From the NCBI RefSeq assembly GCF_964204645.1, contig NC_134029.1, forward strand, positions 23,516,450-23,580,449: 64,000 nt of DNA, written 5' to 3'. The translations under genes were made by a program, and so were the position numbers. Under the pieces are notes generated by a model that had not been told where the DNA came from, did not search any database, and was given only the letters and a program-made list of their open reading frames with translations. This DNA is from Tubulanus polymorphus. Its lineage: Eukaryota > Nemertea > Palaeonemertea > Tubulaniformes > Tubulanidae. Below are positions 13,101 to 26,396 of this stretch, piece after piece (positions within the stretch are counted from its first letter, which is position 1; each line of letters opens with the position of its first letter).

Positions 13101-14548
13101 TCTTAGTAGGTACACGTACATAGTTTGAAATATGACCCGCCAAGTTATTTGATGTCGGAAAAGATAAAAAGAATTTTTACGTACGTATTTGCTGTGATAT
13201 TTGATGTTGGCAATATAATTCGATATACACACAGCATATACGCAGAATCACACATGTGATCATTACGGTTGTCGGGTCTTGCTTGATTGAGTGACAGAAC
13301 ATGATTCGAATCAGACTTGTTTTCTCATCTAGTATATAGCACTTCTCGGGGATTTCATCTTAAAACGAACAATACTATAGACGATCGATTTGACGACAAA
13401 ATACTGAAGACATTAACGATTAAGTATTCTTCCAACTGAGCTGAAAAGGTGAATGTGGTTTCATCAAATCTCTGATGTTTATTAGTTCAGAACTAAACAC
13501 GCAATGAAACGTAAACGGTAATCTTTTTCATCCCTTTTACATCCGAAGATTATGGTGGTGAAAAAATTCATTACGAAATTAAGAAATACTGGATTAAAAA
13601 TGAAATCGATGAATATTTTTGTATGATTTGCAGCATATTTTCCGTTTGGACTATGGTTTCGCGGTAATCCAGATAATGTCGTATTTGACGATTGATTTGA
13701 TTAGTTCGTATCGATCTCCGGTAGTGAATAACTGTGACGTCAGAGCAAGCGCAGTTAACGCTCAGCTAACCGCGTTGTTTCCATAAGACTTTCAGAGACC
13801 ACCAGAAGTAAAGCACCAGCACCGATCACCAACGCAAACCGTGTTTTTCGATGATGGGATTGTTTTTCTTATTTCAACTACAACAGGTTGTATCTGCTGT
13901 ATACAACAGACGGGCTGGATAGAACGCGGTTTATCGTACTGAGAATCGATCGTAAAAAACTCGAGGATTTTGGAAATGCGGATATCTAACGTAGTTTATA
14001 GTTAATCAATAGACATTTAAACTACTGTGGAAATTTTGCGAATTTTCTTTCGACCGTTCATTCGAAATTTGGTAGAATTTTCTGTGGACGCGCTGATGTG
14101 AATAGACCGAGAGCCAATCAGGATTGAGAGAGCGATATATCAGCGGTACTTGATTAAAACATCGCGTGACAAGTCGGGGTGAACGTGTTTACCAGTCAGC
14201 AAACTAACTTCGCACAACTGTTGCGTCTTGTATGAAAAAAAAATCTTTTTGATAACGAGCTAAGAATATCCGTTTGTAACGTAATTTCATAGAATAGGAG
14301 TACTTCGATCATTTAGACAACAGATTGCTGATACTTGTTGTAGATTCCAATATGGTGCGATAAACCGCATCAGCGTTGTTTTACTTTCTGGAGTTTTTCA
14401 GTGGTATTTTCTCTTTGACCAGTGACAGTTCTAGTTAACTCGAACATCTGGTTTTGTGAATGTATTCGTCTCCAAACGAGGACCTAGGACAGAAACCTGG
14501 TAAACGTCGTATAAACGACTCTATGGATTTGTTCCGATCAGACTGAAA
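4121..14548. other. Gene-poor spacer
   Basis: No gene is recognised in about 10.4 kb. Open frames such as 5690-5439 (minus, 83 codons), 9941-9597 (minus, 114) and 11455-11724 (plus, 89) show no domain and no paired splice signals. At 4195-4281 there is a motif around TCAACTCAGAGTTAACTCT and ACTGGGTCC. Related wording occurs at 17066-17108 and near 58450, suggesting another dispersed repeat. A perfect TGACGTCA octamer is at 13735-13742, and a CCAAT-like AGCCAATCAG near 14112-14121 precedes an AT-rich patch. The last two could belong to a promoter for the candidate exon ending at 14568. Confidence 0.5.
12121..12165 (+). repeat. Fragment resembling the 3.8-kb dispersed repeat
   Basis: A short stretch with GAGTGCACTATGTGTACTAC followed by GTCAC resembles the GTGCACTACGTCAT core of the repeat at 3811-4120. 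The similarity does not extend far, so this may be a decayed fragment or chance. Confidence 0.25.
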
Positions 14549-17500
14549 ATGAACTGCACAAACGTAAAGTAAGTTCTTTTCAATGTGAATTTAGTAGGAT
14601 CTATATTTTTATCATTTAGTAAAAGACTGCGTATTAGTAACGATATTGTATAAGCAGCTGATAGAATGATATTTTTCATTTATTGATTTAATACAAATGA
14701 AAAAATACTCTCTAATGGAAAATACGCTCACAGTTATCGGGCTTTAGTTAAGTTTCATTTGGTGGTCGCTTTTCTTCTATACTTGTCATTATGCTGTAGT
14801 CGTGACAACGAGAAAAATTAATTCTACGCGCCGAACATTTTAAGAAATATGAGACGAATCTGAAAACAGCTCTGAAAATAGAAATAAGTTGGTCGCAACT
14901 TCACAGGAATCCAGTGAATAATTTATACGTTAACTCTTACAAAACTTCAACATCTCATGTCTCCAGACAATAGAATTACAGTAAAACATACAATTTTGAA
15001 TTTTATCTTACTTTCATTTTAAACAAAAGCCGATGAAATATTCAATAGAAAATTGATAGGTTTCAGTGTGATTTTTACACCACTCTATTTGTGCTTTCGT
15101 AGATTCTCCAAAGAAGTCGTTAGAGTCGGATTCAGTCCGATCAGTGTAAAATGTGTATAAATTCAAGATCTGAAGTTCCAAATGTATAAACAAGACCGCC
15201 TTAGAATTTCAGATCGAGGGCTATATCTAAACGTGATGGTCTTCAATCGTATGACTAATGTTCAATCGCTAGATTAGCCAATAGAATTGATTTGGTATCG
15301 GACCGGTCTTAAATCTAACCCATAACGGTGCAACTGGCTGTATGTACACAGATTTCGCGTCACGTAGATCAGAAATCTGCTAAACTAATCTACGAATGAT
15401 TATCTTTTCGATGAAACTGTACGTGAACACATCTCATTAATAATAGTATTTGTGGAAGACGACGTAAAGACATAAATAACATTATCAAACAAGTTCAGTA
15501 TTTGGATCCGGTAATGTCTTTCCTACAATGAACAAATAGGTAAATAAGCTAATGTTTTGTAAATAATTGTTTCGTATGGCAGCATTAAATAAACGATTCC
15601 TATGATATCCCATAGCTCCTCCAACAGCTCTAGCTCCTACATCATCCAATCCAACCTAGGCCCGATCCAAGTTTAGCTTATTTAGATTACAAACCAGATG
15701 CAAGATGCATTCATTGAAAAATAGTAGAGAATATTTTTGTTACGGAGAAATTTTATGATTGCCGTCGTTTCTAAGATTGTGTCCGCGTGATGTTGATACT
15801 GTCCATCGGTAGAATTAACACGATCTCATCATTGCCTTAATAATCGTTGTAGTCTTACAATCGTCCTCAAAATCGAAATAGAAATAGATAGAGAAATAAG
15901 ATTTCTGTATCAATTAGCGCAGTCGATTTACACGATTTCATGCAACTAGTTTCCAATCAGTAGGAATTAGATGAAAATGTACACGCGGCGAGGAGAGTGA
16001 AGAAATTCCATCAGTTTAACAACACTCGCCGCACATGGTGAAACACGGGCCTTTGATCGTTATTTCAAGCTACAACCAAGCTGCAACTTTCGCGATGGTG
16101 GCTTTGAATTAAACCATTAACATCGGGTTCACGTTTTAAAATTTTTCTGTCGTGCGATGTTGAACTTAATTCGATCTTAAAGAAGTATTGAAGTCACGTG
16201 ACCTACTGCGTCGAACTTCCCCTTTCTCCATCTTGATGGAGTCTCAAAGATTAGACGCTTACGTGTGCACTCCACAGGTTTTGGAATTTTGTTCAATATA
16301 CTAAATATGGCCTTGAGGGAAATCGCTTATTCCTGATGAGGCTCCAGTGTCACTTAATGGTTTCGATCATTTAATGGATTTTTCCCGCTCTCAGCCGAGA
16401 ACCATAAGGCTTAAGATACATAGTTTCTCATTTCTGCTTAGCTTAAAAGTAGACCCGGCCGGCCGCCTATCTGTCCTGTATATAACTTTTTTTCAATAAT
16501 TCACGATCAAGCTAACCATAACAGACCCGGCATCTATAGAAGTTAACCGATTTCATCGCGGTTTACAGAATGATTATTCGGCCGATTAGGAGAAACAAGG
16601 CATAATTTTTTTGCCTTACTTAAAAATAATGTTGATATACTAACGTTGTATATTTTAACGTGAATTATTTGTCAATACATTATTAGCAATCATCAAAGAA
16701 ACGAAATGTATATTATTTGCTAAATGAATTGAAGTTGAGGCTTGAGAACGTGGTTTAAGGATGACTGTGATACTTGCTTTGATCGAGTTTTATGTAATTA
16801 GTTCGCTGAATGCAGAGTAAGGATGAATAAACGATACGATGTCACTTCAGCTGTTGCTAAACGCCCGCGGTTCCGATAGAGAAAATGTAATGAAATGAAA
16901 GAAAACGCTTTTTTCTGAACTGCTCCGGGCGATCGCCTAATTCCGCGTGTTTTTATAGATGTCTTGAATATTTACGCAACGCTGTAAGTCTGAAACGATT
17001 GTCCCCTCTGTAGCCCTCGAGCTGCTGCTATAGTTCTCGGTTTGATTCTAGGGGTTAAAAATCAGTCCTAAAGTCAAATCATAACTCATAACTGTGCGAA
17101 CTGGGTCGTGAATATTGAACGGACGAATTATCGCATATTAATTTTCATACATCGCAATGGCATCGTTTAATCAATCTTCCTCGACGAAAAGAAGCAGCTG
17201 CCCGTTATTTATATTGCTTTTGTGTTTTGCTACGATTTCACTTCAAAGACTGTCTAATATCTTGTGATGCCTACGCACTCTCATGAGTTAATTATTGGGT
17301 TTGAGATATTTTGAAGCGAACTGTGTACAATTAACTATTCTCGTCACTGTGGATCAAAGGCCAGCATTTTGTTCCCATCTCTGGAGATCGCACTGATTTT
17401 ACCCAGACTACATAATATTATTGTCACATTTTCATCCATGTTTCATAAGTCTCTGTTTGTTTAGACGTCGCTATGGTTACATTAATACTAATCAACGTGA

Positions 17501-17640
17501 TTTTATGAAATCTAACAAATAATTTTGTTAAATATTTCAGTCGGTCTCCGTGTTGCAGAGCTGAAAAGAAGTCGTCTGGTGGTCTGAACACACTTGTCGA
17601 GATGGATTCGTTTTCTTCACTGAGCTATGGCGACCGAATG
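14549..17640 (+). other. Two candidate 5' exons (14549-14568 and 17541-17640)
   Basis: An ATG at 14549 opens a frame that reaches a strong donor, AAA/GTAAGTTC, at 14568. The next strong acceptor, ATATTTCAG, ends at 17540 and is followed by 100 bases ending in a donor GAATG/GTATGT at 17640. Joined, the two pieces stay open for 40 codons and run into a second in-frame ATG at 17602. The N-terminus would carry N-glycosylation sequons NCT and NRS, as extracellular GPCR tails do. The partner exon is unknown. Splicing to the acceptor ending at 31208 gives stops within 16 codons, which would make these an upstream leader. Splicing to a weaker acceptor ending at 31262 would be in frame with the receptor at 31308. 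Forty open codons can arise by chance. Confidence 0.3.
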
Positions 17641-20600
17641 GTATGTATCTTTCCTATTTTCAAAATTGCTTTTGATTGAAAAGTGAAGATCTATCATGAA
17701 ATGTACCTATAGTTTGTCCGATTAATTGTTTAATATTACGACGATTCAGTTTTGTACCCATAATTTCCTCCCTTGAACTACGAAAATATAGCATTGAACA
17801 TAGGATACTATCCGTTTAGAAACGGATATTTCCGTCAAAAATAAGATTTTTCTGCAGCAGTATCGCTAAATTGTCGATCATGTGTTTGCAAAAAACGGAA
17901 ACTTCCGTAACTATTTTTACAGTGCTATATATCATTTATCGTCTCGTTTCGTTTTGTAAGGTTATTTTTTTTAAAACAATTTATAGCGGTAAAAATTGGA
18001 CACTCAAAGCACTTATTCATTTGACGTTTACCGCGATATTTGATTACAGTAAAACCAATATACGGTTTATATTACATAACTTTGTGCATCAACTGTAAAT
18101 GGAGCTCATGGCTAATCGATCCTATTGTAAAACCTATAATGGACTGAGTTGAGGCCTGAAATATATGTGATGTTAACGGCATTAATCCTGTACGGGACTG
18201 AACAAAATTTCAAGATAGTTCTTCTAATACGAAGTATGAAAGATTGTAACTGATGCTGAATTATCGTCCCGGGGGACGATGTATAACTAACCCAACAGTG
18301 CATGACCAATTCTTTATCGCAATGGATGCGATTTCTAGTGTATCGACCTATGACTTGAGGGGAACGAATTGATTCGAGATTATTTATAATCAACTTGTTG
18401 CGTGGGCTTTATTGAAAAACCAGTGCATTATTCGATATTATGTGTGGTTCTTGTGTTGCCTCATAGATTTGTCAGCACCATGTGGAAAATGTGGAAAACA
18501 ATAAGAGTTCTCACTAAAACGGAAATTCGCTAATCCGCGAATAACTGAATTTCGCTACTTCTTAGTCATTAGTACTTTATATAACTTACATTAATTATGT
18601 TCGTTAGAATTAGAGCAGCTGAATTACTCTAGAATTTGTCGGATTCGAACGAATACTTGTGCGCGAGGCGGCGGGTAATCATTAGCTTCATCAATCCACT
18701 CCAATTTAACACCGGGTCGAATCAAAATATGTAAATAATGCACACGTGTAGGCGATAAGAGTCGGCGGTGAAAATAGCTACAACTGTCCATCTGAACGCC
18801 GACAAATTCAACAAACATAACGTACTAATTAACGATTAGCATGGTAATCTATCAATGATGAATCAATAAACTACGTATACCAGCTATCGACAGGCTTGAA
18901 TACACGATAGCCACGGTAGCAACGCAATTCTTCTATCCGAATCGTGTCTTCGCTACACGAAACGGCGCCCGAAGCTGTCGACCTGAAAAGGAGAAGAAAT
19001 GAAAAATGATAATTTCTGTAGTTTCCTCAAATCCATGGCCTTTCTTAATTACGGGTAAAGAAAATAAAAAATGATGGGTAAAGAAAATAAAAAATAAAAA
19101 GATTCATAATAGGCTTTTTATAATGGAAGGAAACAGGTAAAAATAATATACATTTTAGGTTTTCTTGAATCCATTAGATTTGAGAAAACTAATATATGTT
19201 ATTCCTTATTATATCTTGAGGAAACACTGTGTTAATAAACGGTTAAATCCCTCGAAAAAAGAGCCCGAAAGCTTTCATTGTCAAAATATTAGCTCGAGGA
19301 AACATTTCAGATTCGACTCGTTTTGTGGGATTTAAGCGTATTTTTCTGGAATCTGAATGAGATCTTTAAACAAAATCTAATCGGACTGATGATCGCATTC
19401 CGTTCTAAATCTCTTCGTATATATATGTCTTATCTAGTAGCTTATACTGCGAAGTATTTTGCTTTTTCTGATAATAATATGGCGGCCTGTCGTGACAGAT
19501 CAATTACAGCCGCCGCCGTCGCTAACTATTGAACCGCATTAAAGAATGATTTCTCAAGAGAATTCACCCATACGGGAAACCTCTACAATTTACAACGGTA
19601 AAGATATGGTTTCACAATATCGTCGTATTTAAGGTAAAACAATCATTTCATTTTTCACGGTTCTCTAAAGATCACTGTCACAGTTGATGGGCGCGTTCTG
19701 TAACGTCGCAAAACCTTAGACTATTAGAAAAACCATAATGGGTTAAGATTGAACAGCGTCTTCAAATGCCAACAAAGATTTTACATTTACCCGCAGTTGT
19801 TTTCTGAACAAACCGATAAATCCGCACCTTGAACGCTGTGCAAACTTCCATTTATTAAAACGGCCGCGTTCAGTGGCTTACAGTCTTTCCTCGTCTCCTG
19901 ACATGTTTTCTCAGAAACGCATTCTCCGCTAACGACAATATCAATCCATACTTCATTTTATATCCCTGAAAATCCGCATCATCAACGATCACTAATTCAC
20001 TGACAGTTATAACCATTTTCAGACTTCAGTGCCCAGTTGCGCAGTCGTGACATAAGCTACTAAGTGGTCGTCAATCATAAGACAAGTTTCAAAGTTGTTG
20101 GATAGACTTAAAAAACTTAGTCGGTCATAGACTTGCTTTAAAATCTGAGCCATGACTGGCCCTTGGATCTAATAAACGAAGTGCCTCCTGACGTCCTCAC
20201 CGGTTACATGTCTACTTTTCAGGTTCATATTTCTTCGCCGTATATGAGTAGGCTAATTTTGATATCACCCCAAAGACTTTGCTGTTAATTCGAAATCAAG
20301 CCGCCTGTTTCGCTCTCGGCAGGTGTGGTGGGTTTGTAAGGGACACTCGATCAAAATAGATAAAAATCAAACGAAAATTACCAACCAAATGAATAACAGG
20401 GACAATCCCTATTCTAAAATCAAAAGACTAGAGGTCATCCGAGTCAACTGTTTCTACAATATAATTCCCCCATGATCAGCCTCATTAAAAAGAATTTGTT
20501 TGCGATATCAGATGCACTCAGTCATTTATCTGAGATCATCGGTCATTTCAACCACTGGTCCGGGGGAGTAGTAGAAATTTAGGTAAATGAATACAATTGA

Positions 20601-21330
20601 ATAATCAAAATAATTGATGTTGATAAAACTTATTCTCACAAAGAAAAACAAACATTACGGAGTCAGATTTCAGCGCAATGTGATAGTCGTTGGGTAGACA
20701 AGTTTCCATGGAAACCACTAGATGTCGGTTGTGTAGAGCGGATCATCATCGGAAAAACTGAATTATTCAATAGTAATTATTTGAAAAAATATTTTTCGTC
20801 CTTTAATTATTGCTGTTGATTATATCCATAACAACACATAAGATAGAATCAGAATCTGGTATTTTTTTCATAAACCCATGAATAGTTTTTACAGACTTAA
20901 TTGACATCGACGCCGTCGACGAGTTATTCTTCCAAGTGTTGTGGCGCGTTCCTCCCAAATGTCCCATTGCTTATTCATAAACATCCATTGAAGGCCGATG
21001 TCAATAGCGTGTAACTGCATTAATTGCATTGTTATCAAGAGCGTTTCGAGTGCCTGCGCTTCGGAGAATTCACGTATATTTGTAAAAGGCCTTGGTTATG
21101 ATATTTCTGAAAATATTCAAATTCAAAATGTTTCCAATAAAACAGGGACCGTTTTATTACACGCGAGGATTGTATTTAAGAGCCTATACACGACGATATG
21201 AAGTACCCGTTACGCGGAAACGATTCGGCTCCTGAATTTGAATGAATGGCACTCCTTAACGAGTTCAAGCTCATTTAATTTTACTGAAGAAGATAAAGAA
21301 TTGAATTTTTCAACTAGCAACTAGATAAGT
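17641..21330. other. Gene-poor spacer
   Basis: No gene is recognised. A 23-base tandem duplication of an A-rich word (GGGTAAAGAAAATAAAAAAT) lies at about 19052-19094. Short open frames on both strands have no domain and no convincing splice partners. Confidence 0.5.
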
Positions 21331-21500
21331 TACAGCGGAACCTAGTTACAGTGAACTATAAAGGACCAGTTCGTTGTAACCGATAGTTCGTTATATCCCG
21401 TATGGGATTGATTGAATTTTCTTGCTTGGGATGAAATTATATATTTATTTAATCCGATGAATCGTTTTATCCGAGTTCGTTGTAACGAGGTTCCACTATA
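21331..21500. mobile_element. MITE with TA-flanked inverted repeats (pogo/Tc1-like ends)
   Basis: The left end reads TA then CAGCGGAACCTAGTTACAG. The right end, on the opposite strand, reads AGTGGAACCTCGTTACAACG after a TA-rich flank. The inverted ends are about 25 bases long with a few mismatches and enclose about 120 bases that repeat the GTTCGTTATATCCG theme. Ends of the type CAGTRGAACCTCG with TA target duplications are typical of mariner/pogo-derived MITEs in invertebrates; that assignment is from general knowledge. There is no transposase. Confidence 0.6.
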
Positions 21501-24367
21501 TATATGTGATATAATCTATTAGATAGGTGGGGCAATTAGGTAGATTATTAAGGCGTGTTTCTTATTACCTTCAAAGGGCGAGTGGCGTTCCAATTAATTT
21601 CCTAATTCAAATCCTGGAACACGTGAAATTGGCATTTGCGCGCGGAGCGACCGTCTAGAACAGCGTTCCGTAATTACAAACTCATCAGCTATAGCCATAG
21701 ACCTCATATTGTGTTAGTGACTCACGATGTGTTAACGGGGTTCGAACTCAAAGGGTTCACGAAAAATTAGAGTTCCGCTACTTCTGGAGTCCCAAAATAT
21801 TCGATCCCCTTGTCTCTATTTTCCACACAGAAAATTCTGGCTACACCGCTGTTAGTATTCCATCCCTGTGATCATTCCGGTCGAAGGGCACATTTTTTCA
21901 ACGATCTTTGAAGATATCTCCGACAGACCGCGCAGTCAGACAGCGTTATTTCCGTCAAGCGCTAGTTGATATTTGTACAAAGCAACCGGTGACGTCCATT
22001 TTGACTGACAATAATAATGATGCGTGTAATGAATACACGTGACACCAGTCTTTATAAGTACACGTGAACCCTTTTTGTTTTTAAGTATTCATTGCTACGA
22101 ATGCTTGACCGACCGACTGCTGTAAGAATGTATTCTCTCTATTCTCTGAGTGGCTTAATTCTTATTCAGTGAGTTCACGCTCGCTGATATAATCATAGTT
22201 ACGGATATTACCGGGTGTAGGCAATATTCCCAAGCGGCTAATCATAATTCATACAGTGTCTATTCATGCCGGAAGCTATGGTACGATTTACTGTCGACTC
22301 GTCACGGTTATTTGTAACAATAAATTGTTGTCACACATTTCCGGTTAACAATACTGACCGGAATATATCAGCGTCAATTGTTCGGTTTTTATCGCTGGCC
22401 CCGCGTATAGCGACGTTAGAATATTCACTTCTTAAACTGTTCTTCTGTGTCGTATTTTCGGAGTTCACCGATTTAATGCGACTGTCACATTTTGATGGCA
22501 AAAAATCTAAACCACCCCGATGAATAAAACAAATCAAAATAACATGCACATTTTCGTCTCGGAGCGAAATGGCTTTCTGATGGCTTGCATAATATCCACG
22601 CCTGTCAACGACTAGAATAACAAAAACGTTGCTACTATAGTGACTGGTCCGCGCCAAGTACAAAAGAAAATTCCGACGCAATATTCCATGCAAAGAAAAA
22701 AAATAATATCGTTTCGTATTTGCTCCCATTTTTGCTTAGAAAAAGAAATCACCGCGCAAAAACGTGTGATTGATTCGATCAGGGATATGGATTCCAGGTT
22801 TTGTTCACCGCTGATCGTTTCCGTATAGGTTAGGCAATGTCACAGCTTCACCTCGCGCGATCATAATTGACTGATGACTGGGTTCGGCTATCTTAATGTT
22901 TTATCGTGAAAAAATTCAGCCGAATACTTGTTAACCTCCACTGGAAGGTATAGCACCCGGGTTATTCTATTAGTACAGATTGCTAATTATGAGAAGCTGT
23001 CACTGCTGGGAGGATTCGATCACACCATCCAATCAGCAGCCAATCAATCAAAGCTCAAATACGTGCAAACCGTGCGTCGAATCTTGAAAGGAAGGTGAAT
23101 AAAAAAAAGTTATTGAATTATATCCTCGTATTCGGTTGTTAGGATGTGAAGTTAAGCCTCGGTCCTGAAAATTGAATTGAATATTTCTTACACGAGACTG
23201 ATTTTAACTTCCAGGAAACGTTTGTGTCGAATTAAAGACATCTGAAATCAGTTAGGACTCGATCTCGTTTTTCTCATTCACATACATTCGATTCGATATA
23301 GACGACGGAAACACGTGGTGCATTTTTCAAAAGCTTTTCACAAATATCATTATTAGTTGATATCGTGCTGAATGTTTCTGGTTACTCTCGTTTAAATGAT
23401 ACTTATCCCGACGGTTGAGTCGTTCAAGCTCTGCAACTTCGAGCTCCGCAGACATAACGCAAGACCAATAATAAGGATGCTTAAATGCGAATTGCCTGGT
23501 TCGCCATCTCAGAAAGTTCGTTCGTGTCGATGAGGATTTGTGTGAATAATTGATGGATGATGAGATTTCTACATATATCTAAACCTCATGACAACAGCTA
23601 CGGAAACTTTATAGCGTGACTACTCATAGGCATTGCCACAAATGATTGTCGTAATTTTCTTCTGCCCACTGAAAGTGAAAATGTAGAAGATCAAACACGC
23701 CAAGTGTGACGACGGTATTTTGTCTTCGAAAAGTGACGACTGTCCGTCACGAAGGTCTATTCAAATGACATACGCCATCATTAACTTCAACCCTCCCCCT
23801 TCAAATTTACCTACCTATCTTCATTCTCAGCTATACGAATCCCAAAGTTTCTTTTCTACTGGGACTATTCGATCACTTTCAAACTGTCCGTTTTGTAGGT
23901 TATCCGTGTCGCAAACGACGGAATGTTTTAACTTTCAACCGCAGAAATATATGTCATTTTTCTAAGGAAATTTATCATTTCGCAGTGACTATGAATTAGA
24001 CAGACAGTATCGTTCTAAAGATAATAGCACGCTAGCTGCCCATACCCACTAGTCTCACCAGTGATGGATTGTCTTCTACCCAAAAAATGTAGATTGACAA
24101 TTCATCAATTCCCAATTGGGGCGCCATTTTCTCAATTGGAAGAAAGTCTTTTTCAGTAACTCATGCAGGAAAACTGAATAGCAAATTGCAGCTGGCGTGA
24201 ATGGACTATAAGAGCGCGTGTCGACGCATTGAAATACACGTCTTCGTAAATCGACTGAATTGATTAGGAGCATGAACTTTTTGGAGAATAGATAGCTGTA
24301 TCACACTCGTTTAGCTTGGAGACAAACGAAGACATCACTCACGTTTATTCTATTGATTTCAATGACT
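21501..24367. other. Gene-poor spacer
   Basis: No gene is recognised. A B-box-like GGGGTTCGAACTC occurs near 21738 without a recognisable tRNA fold. Overlapping open frames on both strands at 22266-22828 have no domain. Confidence 0.5.
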
Positions 24368-24927
24368 GGATCCCTGTTCGTACCTCCGGTCCAGGTTCGT
24401 ACCTCCGGATCCCTGTTAGTACCTCCGGATCCCTGTTAGTACCTCCGGATCCCTGTTAGTACCTCCGGATCCCTGTTAGTACCTCCGGATCCCTGTTCGT
24501 ACCTCCGGATCCCTGTTAGTACCTCCGGATCCCTGTTAGTACCTCCGGATCCCTGTTAGTACCTCCGGATCCCTGTTCGTACCTCCGGATCCCTGTTAGT
24601 ACCTCCGGATCCCTGTTAGTACCTCCGGATCCCTGTTCGTACCTCCGGATCCCTGTCCGTTACCTCCGGATCCCTGTTAGTACCTCCGGATCCCTGTTCG
24701 TACCTCCGGATCCCTGTTCGTACCTCCGGATCCCTGTTAGTACCTCCGGATCCCTGTTCGTACCTCCGGATCCCTGTTAGTACCTCCGGATCCCTGTTAG
24801 TACCTCCGGATCCCTGTTCGTACCTCCGGATCCCTGTCCGTTACCTCCGGATCCCTGTTAGTACCTCCTGATCCCTGTTAGTACCTCCGGATCCCTGTTA
24901 GTACCTCCGGATCCCTGTTAGTACCTC
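24368..24927 (+). repeat. 20-bp minisatellite, about 28 copies
   Basis: The unit is GGATCCCTGTTAGTACCTCC, tandemly repeated and nearly identical. Units differ mainly at one base (TTAGT or TTCGT). Two 21-base units (TCCGTT) occur exactly 181 bases apart, and the second unit is diverged (GGTCCAGG). Because 20 is not a multiple of 3, the array has no constant reading frame. Flanks are unique sequence. The low divergence points to recent expansion or ongoing homogenisation. Confidence 0.98.
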
Positions 24928-26226
24928 AATTCTATTTTTTTTGTGCTTTATTTTCGTCATCAACGCTGAAATAATCGTCATGATCCACTTTATTTTCGAC
25001 ACCCACGTCAGATTTCGATAAACTAACATCCCACGATTTCCGTTCTTAATTTAAAAAAAAAAACAAATTTAATCCTCAGCATCTGTGAGTAGAAAGAGTT
25101 TTCAGCACTGCTTTCGATGATATGTTATGCACGAAGGAGTCTTTCTTTGCCTCTCAGCCAATCACGAGCGAGTTCTCGCTCGGTAGCTGTGAAATCAACG
25201 CATTTCTCTGTCCTCCGCCGTTTCAGTCGTGCGACGGCGGATTCTAGCATCATTTAAAACCTTTTATTCCTGTGCGACATCATCAATTTCAGGAGCGAAT
25301 TAAACTGCGTTCTGCGTGAAATTTCAAGGTAAGGCGACATTTCCAAATTACTGCTCATTTAAATCAAGCGCGTCGGTAGTGGTTGTAAAAGTTCATGAAT
25401 GTACGAAAAGAGACTTTTACTATCACGCTTTAACATTTTGATTTCATTTTTGTTTTTTATCTGAATCGTTTTTGAGAGTAGGCGTGTTGTGCGTGATTTA
25501 TGATATTTTTCAAAAACATATTCGCTTTTTGATATTACACCGTTATGAATTTCCATCCATACCTACGTGAATCGGGTTTTACTGACAGGTTAAAGTGACA
25601 AGTCGTAAAGGAAATTTTGAAAATGGCTCATAGAATTGAGTCGAAACGTTTGATCCTCTTTTTTGCATTTTCTTGTGGGTTTTTTACTTTATTTTAAGTG
25701 ATATATTCTTTGAAACTAAACCCGAGTCAACACACACGACTACATTCGGTTTATTGCACTTCGCTGTAACGGAGCACCGATTGCACTGGATGTTTGTTCG
25801 TTGCCTTATTCGATCAGTTTACGGCGCGGTTCCGCGTTAGGAATTCCTCAATTACGATTCAATCACACTGACTCTAATTGCACCTGTGTGTGCCGTGTGT
25901 GCCGTGTGTGCTGTGTAGGTATATAGATGGGCTATCGACGTAAACCTTTCCTGTAACGTTTCCTTTTCCGTTTAAAAACAACGAGAGAATTGATTTTTCC
26001 TGATTATTTGAATTAGCTACTTGTTTATACCGGTCAATGTCCGTTTATAGGAAATATCATAAAGCTATTATTTTTTCCCGCGATATCTCAACCGAGTAAA
26101 GCTATCGTTACGCTCAGTGCACAAAGGTCACCGTTATCGACGGTGACATTTTGTTTTTGCAGGTAGCGAACGAAATCTCTAATCATCCAATATGTATATT
26201 TACCACGTCCGGCCGCACCCAAGTCC
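24928..26226. other. Gene-poor spacer with a small GT-rich repeat
   Basis: No gene is recognised. At about 25886-25916 there are three copies of a GTGTGTGCC-type 9-base unit. The remainder is AT-rich unique sequence. Confidence 0.5.
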
Positions 26227-26396
26227 AACGCACACGACACAGGGAAACACGGAATCAAACATCTCGAAAATATTTTTCGGGAAACATTGTTTCCAGAAAC
26301 CGTGTTTCTCGTTCCTCGTTAACGCACACGATGCAGGGAAACGCTCGGAAACATGTTTTCGTCTCCTGTTTCCTCGTTTCCCTGCGTCGTTTGCGT
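26227..26396. mobile_element. Fold-back element of about 170 bp
   Basis: The left end AACGCACACGACACAGGGAA and the reverse complement of the right end ACGCAAACGACGCAGGGAAA match with few differences. A third, internal copy of the same word begins at 26321 in direct orientation, so 26321-26396 alone can fold into a stem of about 30 bases. Shorter palindromes lie in between (GAAAATATTTTTC, GGGAAACATTGTTTCC). It has no coding capacity, and the target-site duplication was not resolved. Confidence 0.6.

Noticed and set aside
22331-22729. 132-codon minus-strand frame
   Set aside because: Overlaps other long frames on both strands, as random GC-balanced sequence does; no domain.
24368-24927. CRISPR array
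   Set aside because: Contiguous 20-base units without spacers, in a eukaryotic context: a minisatellite.
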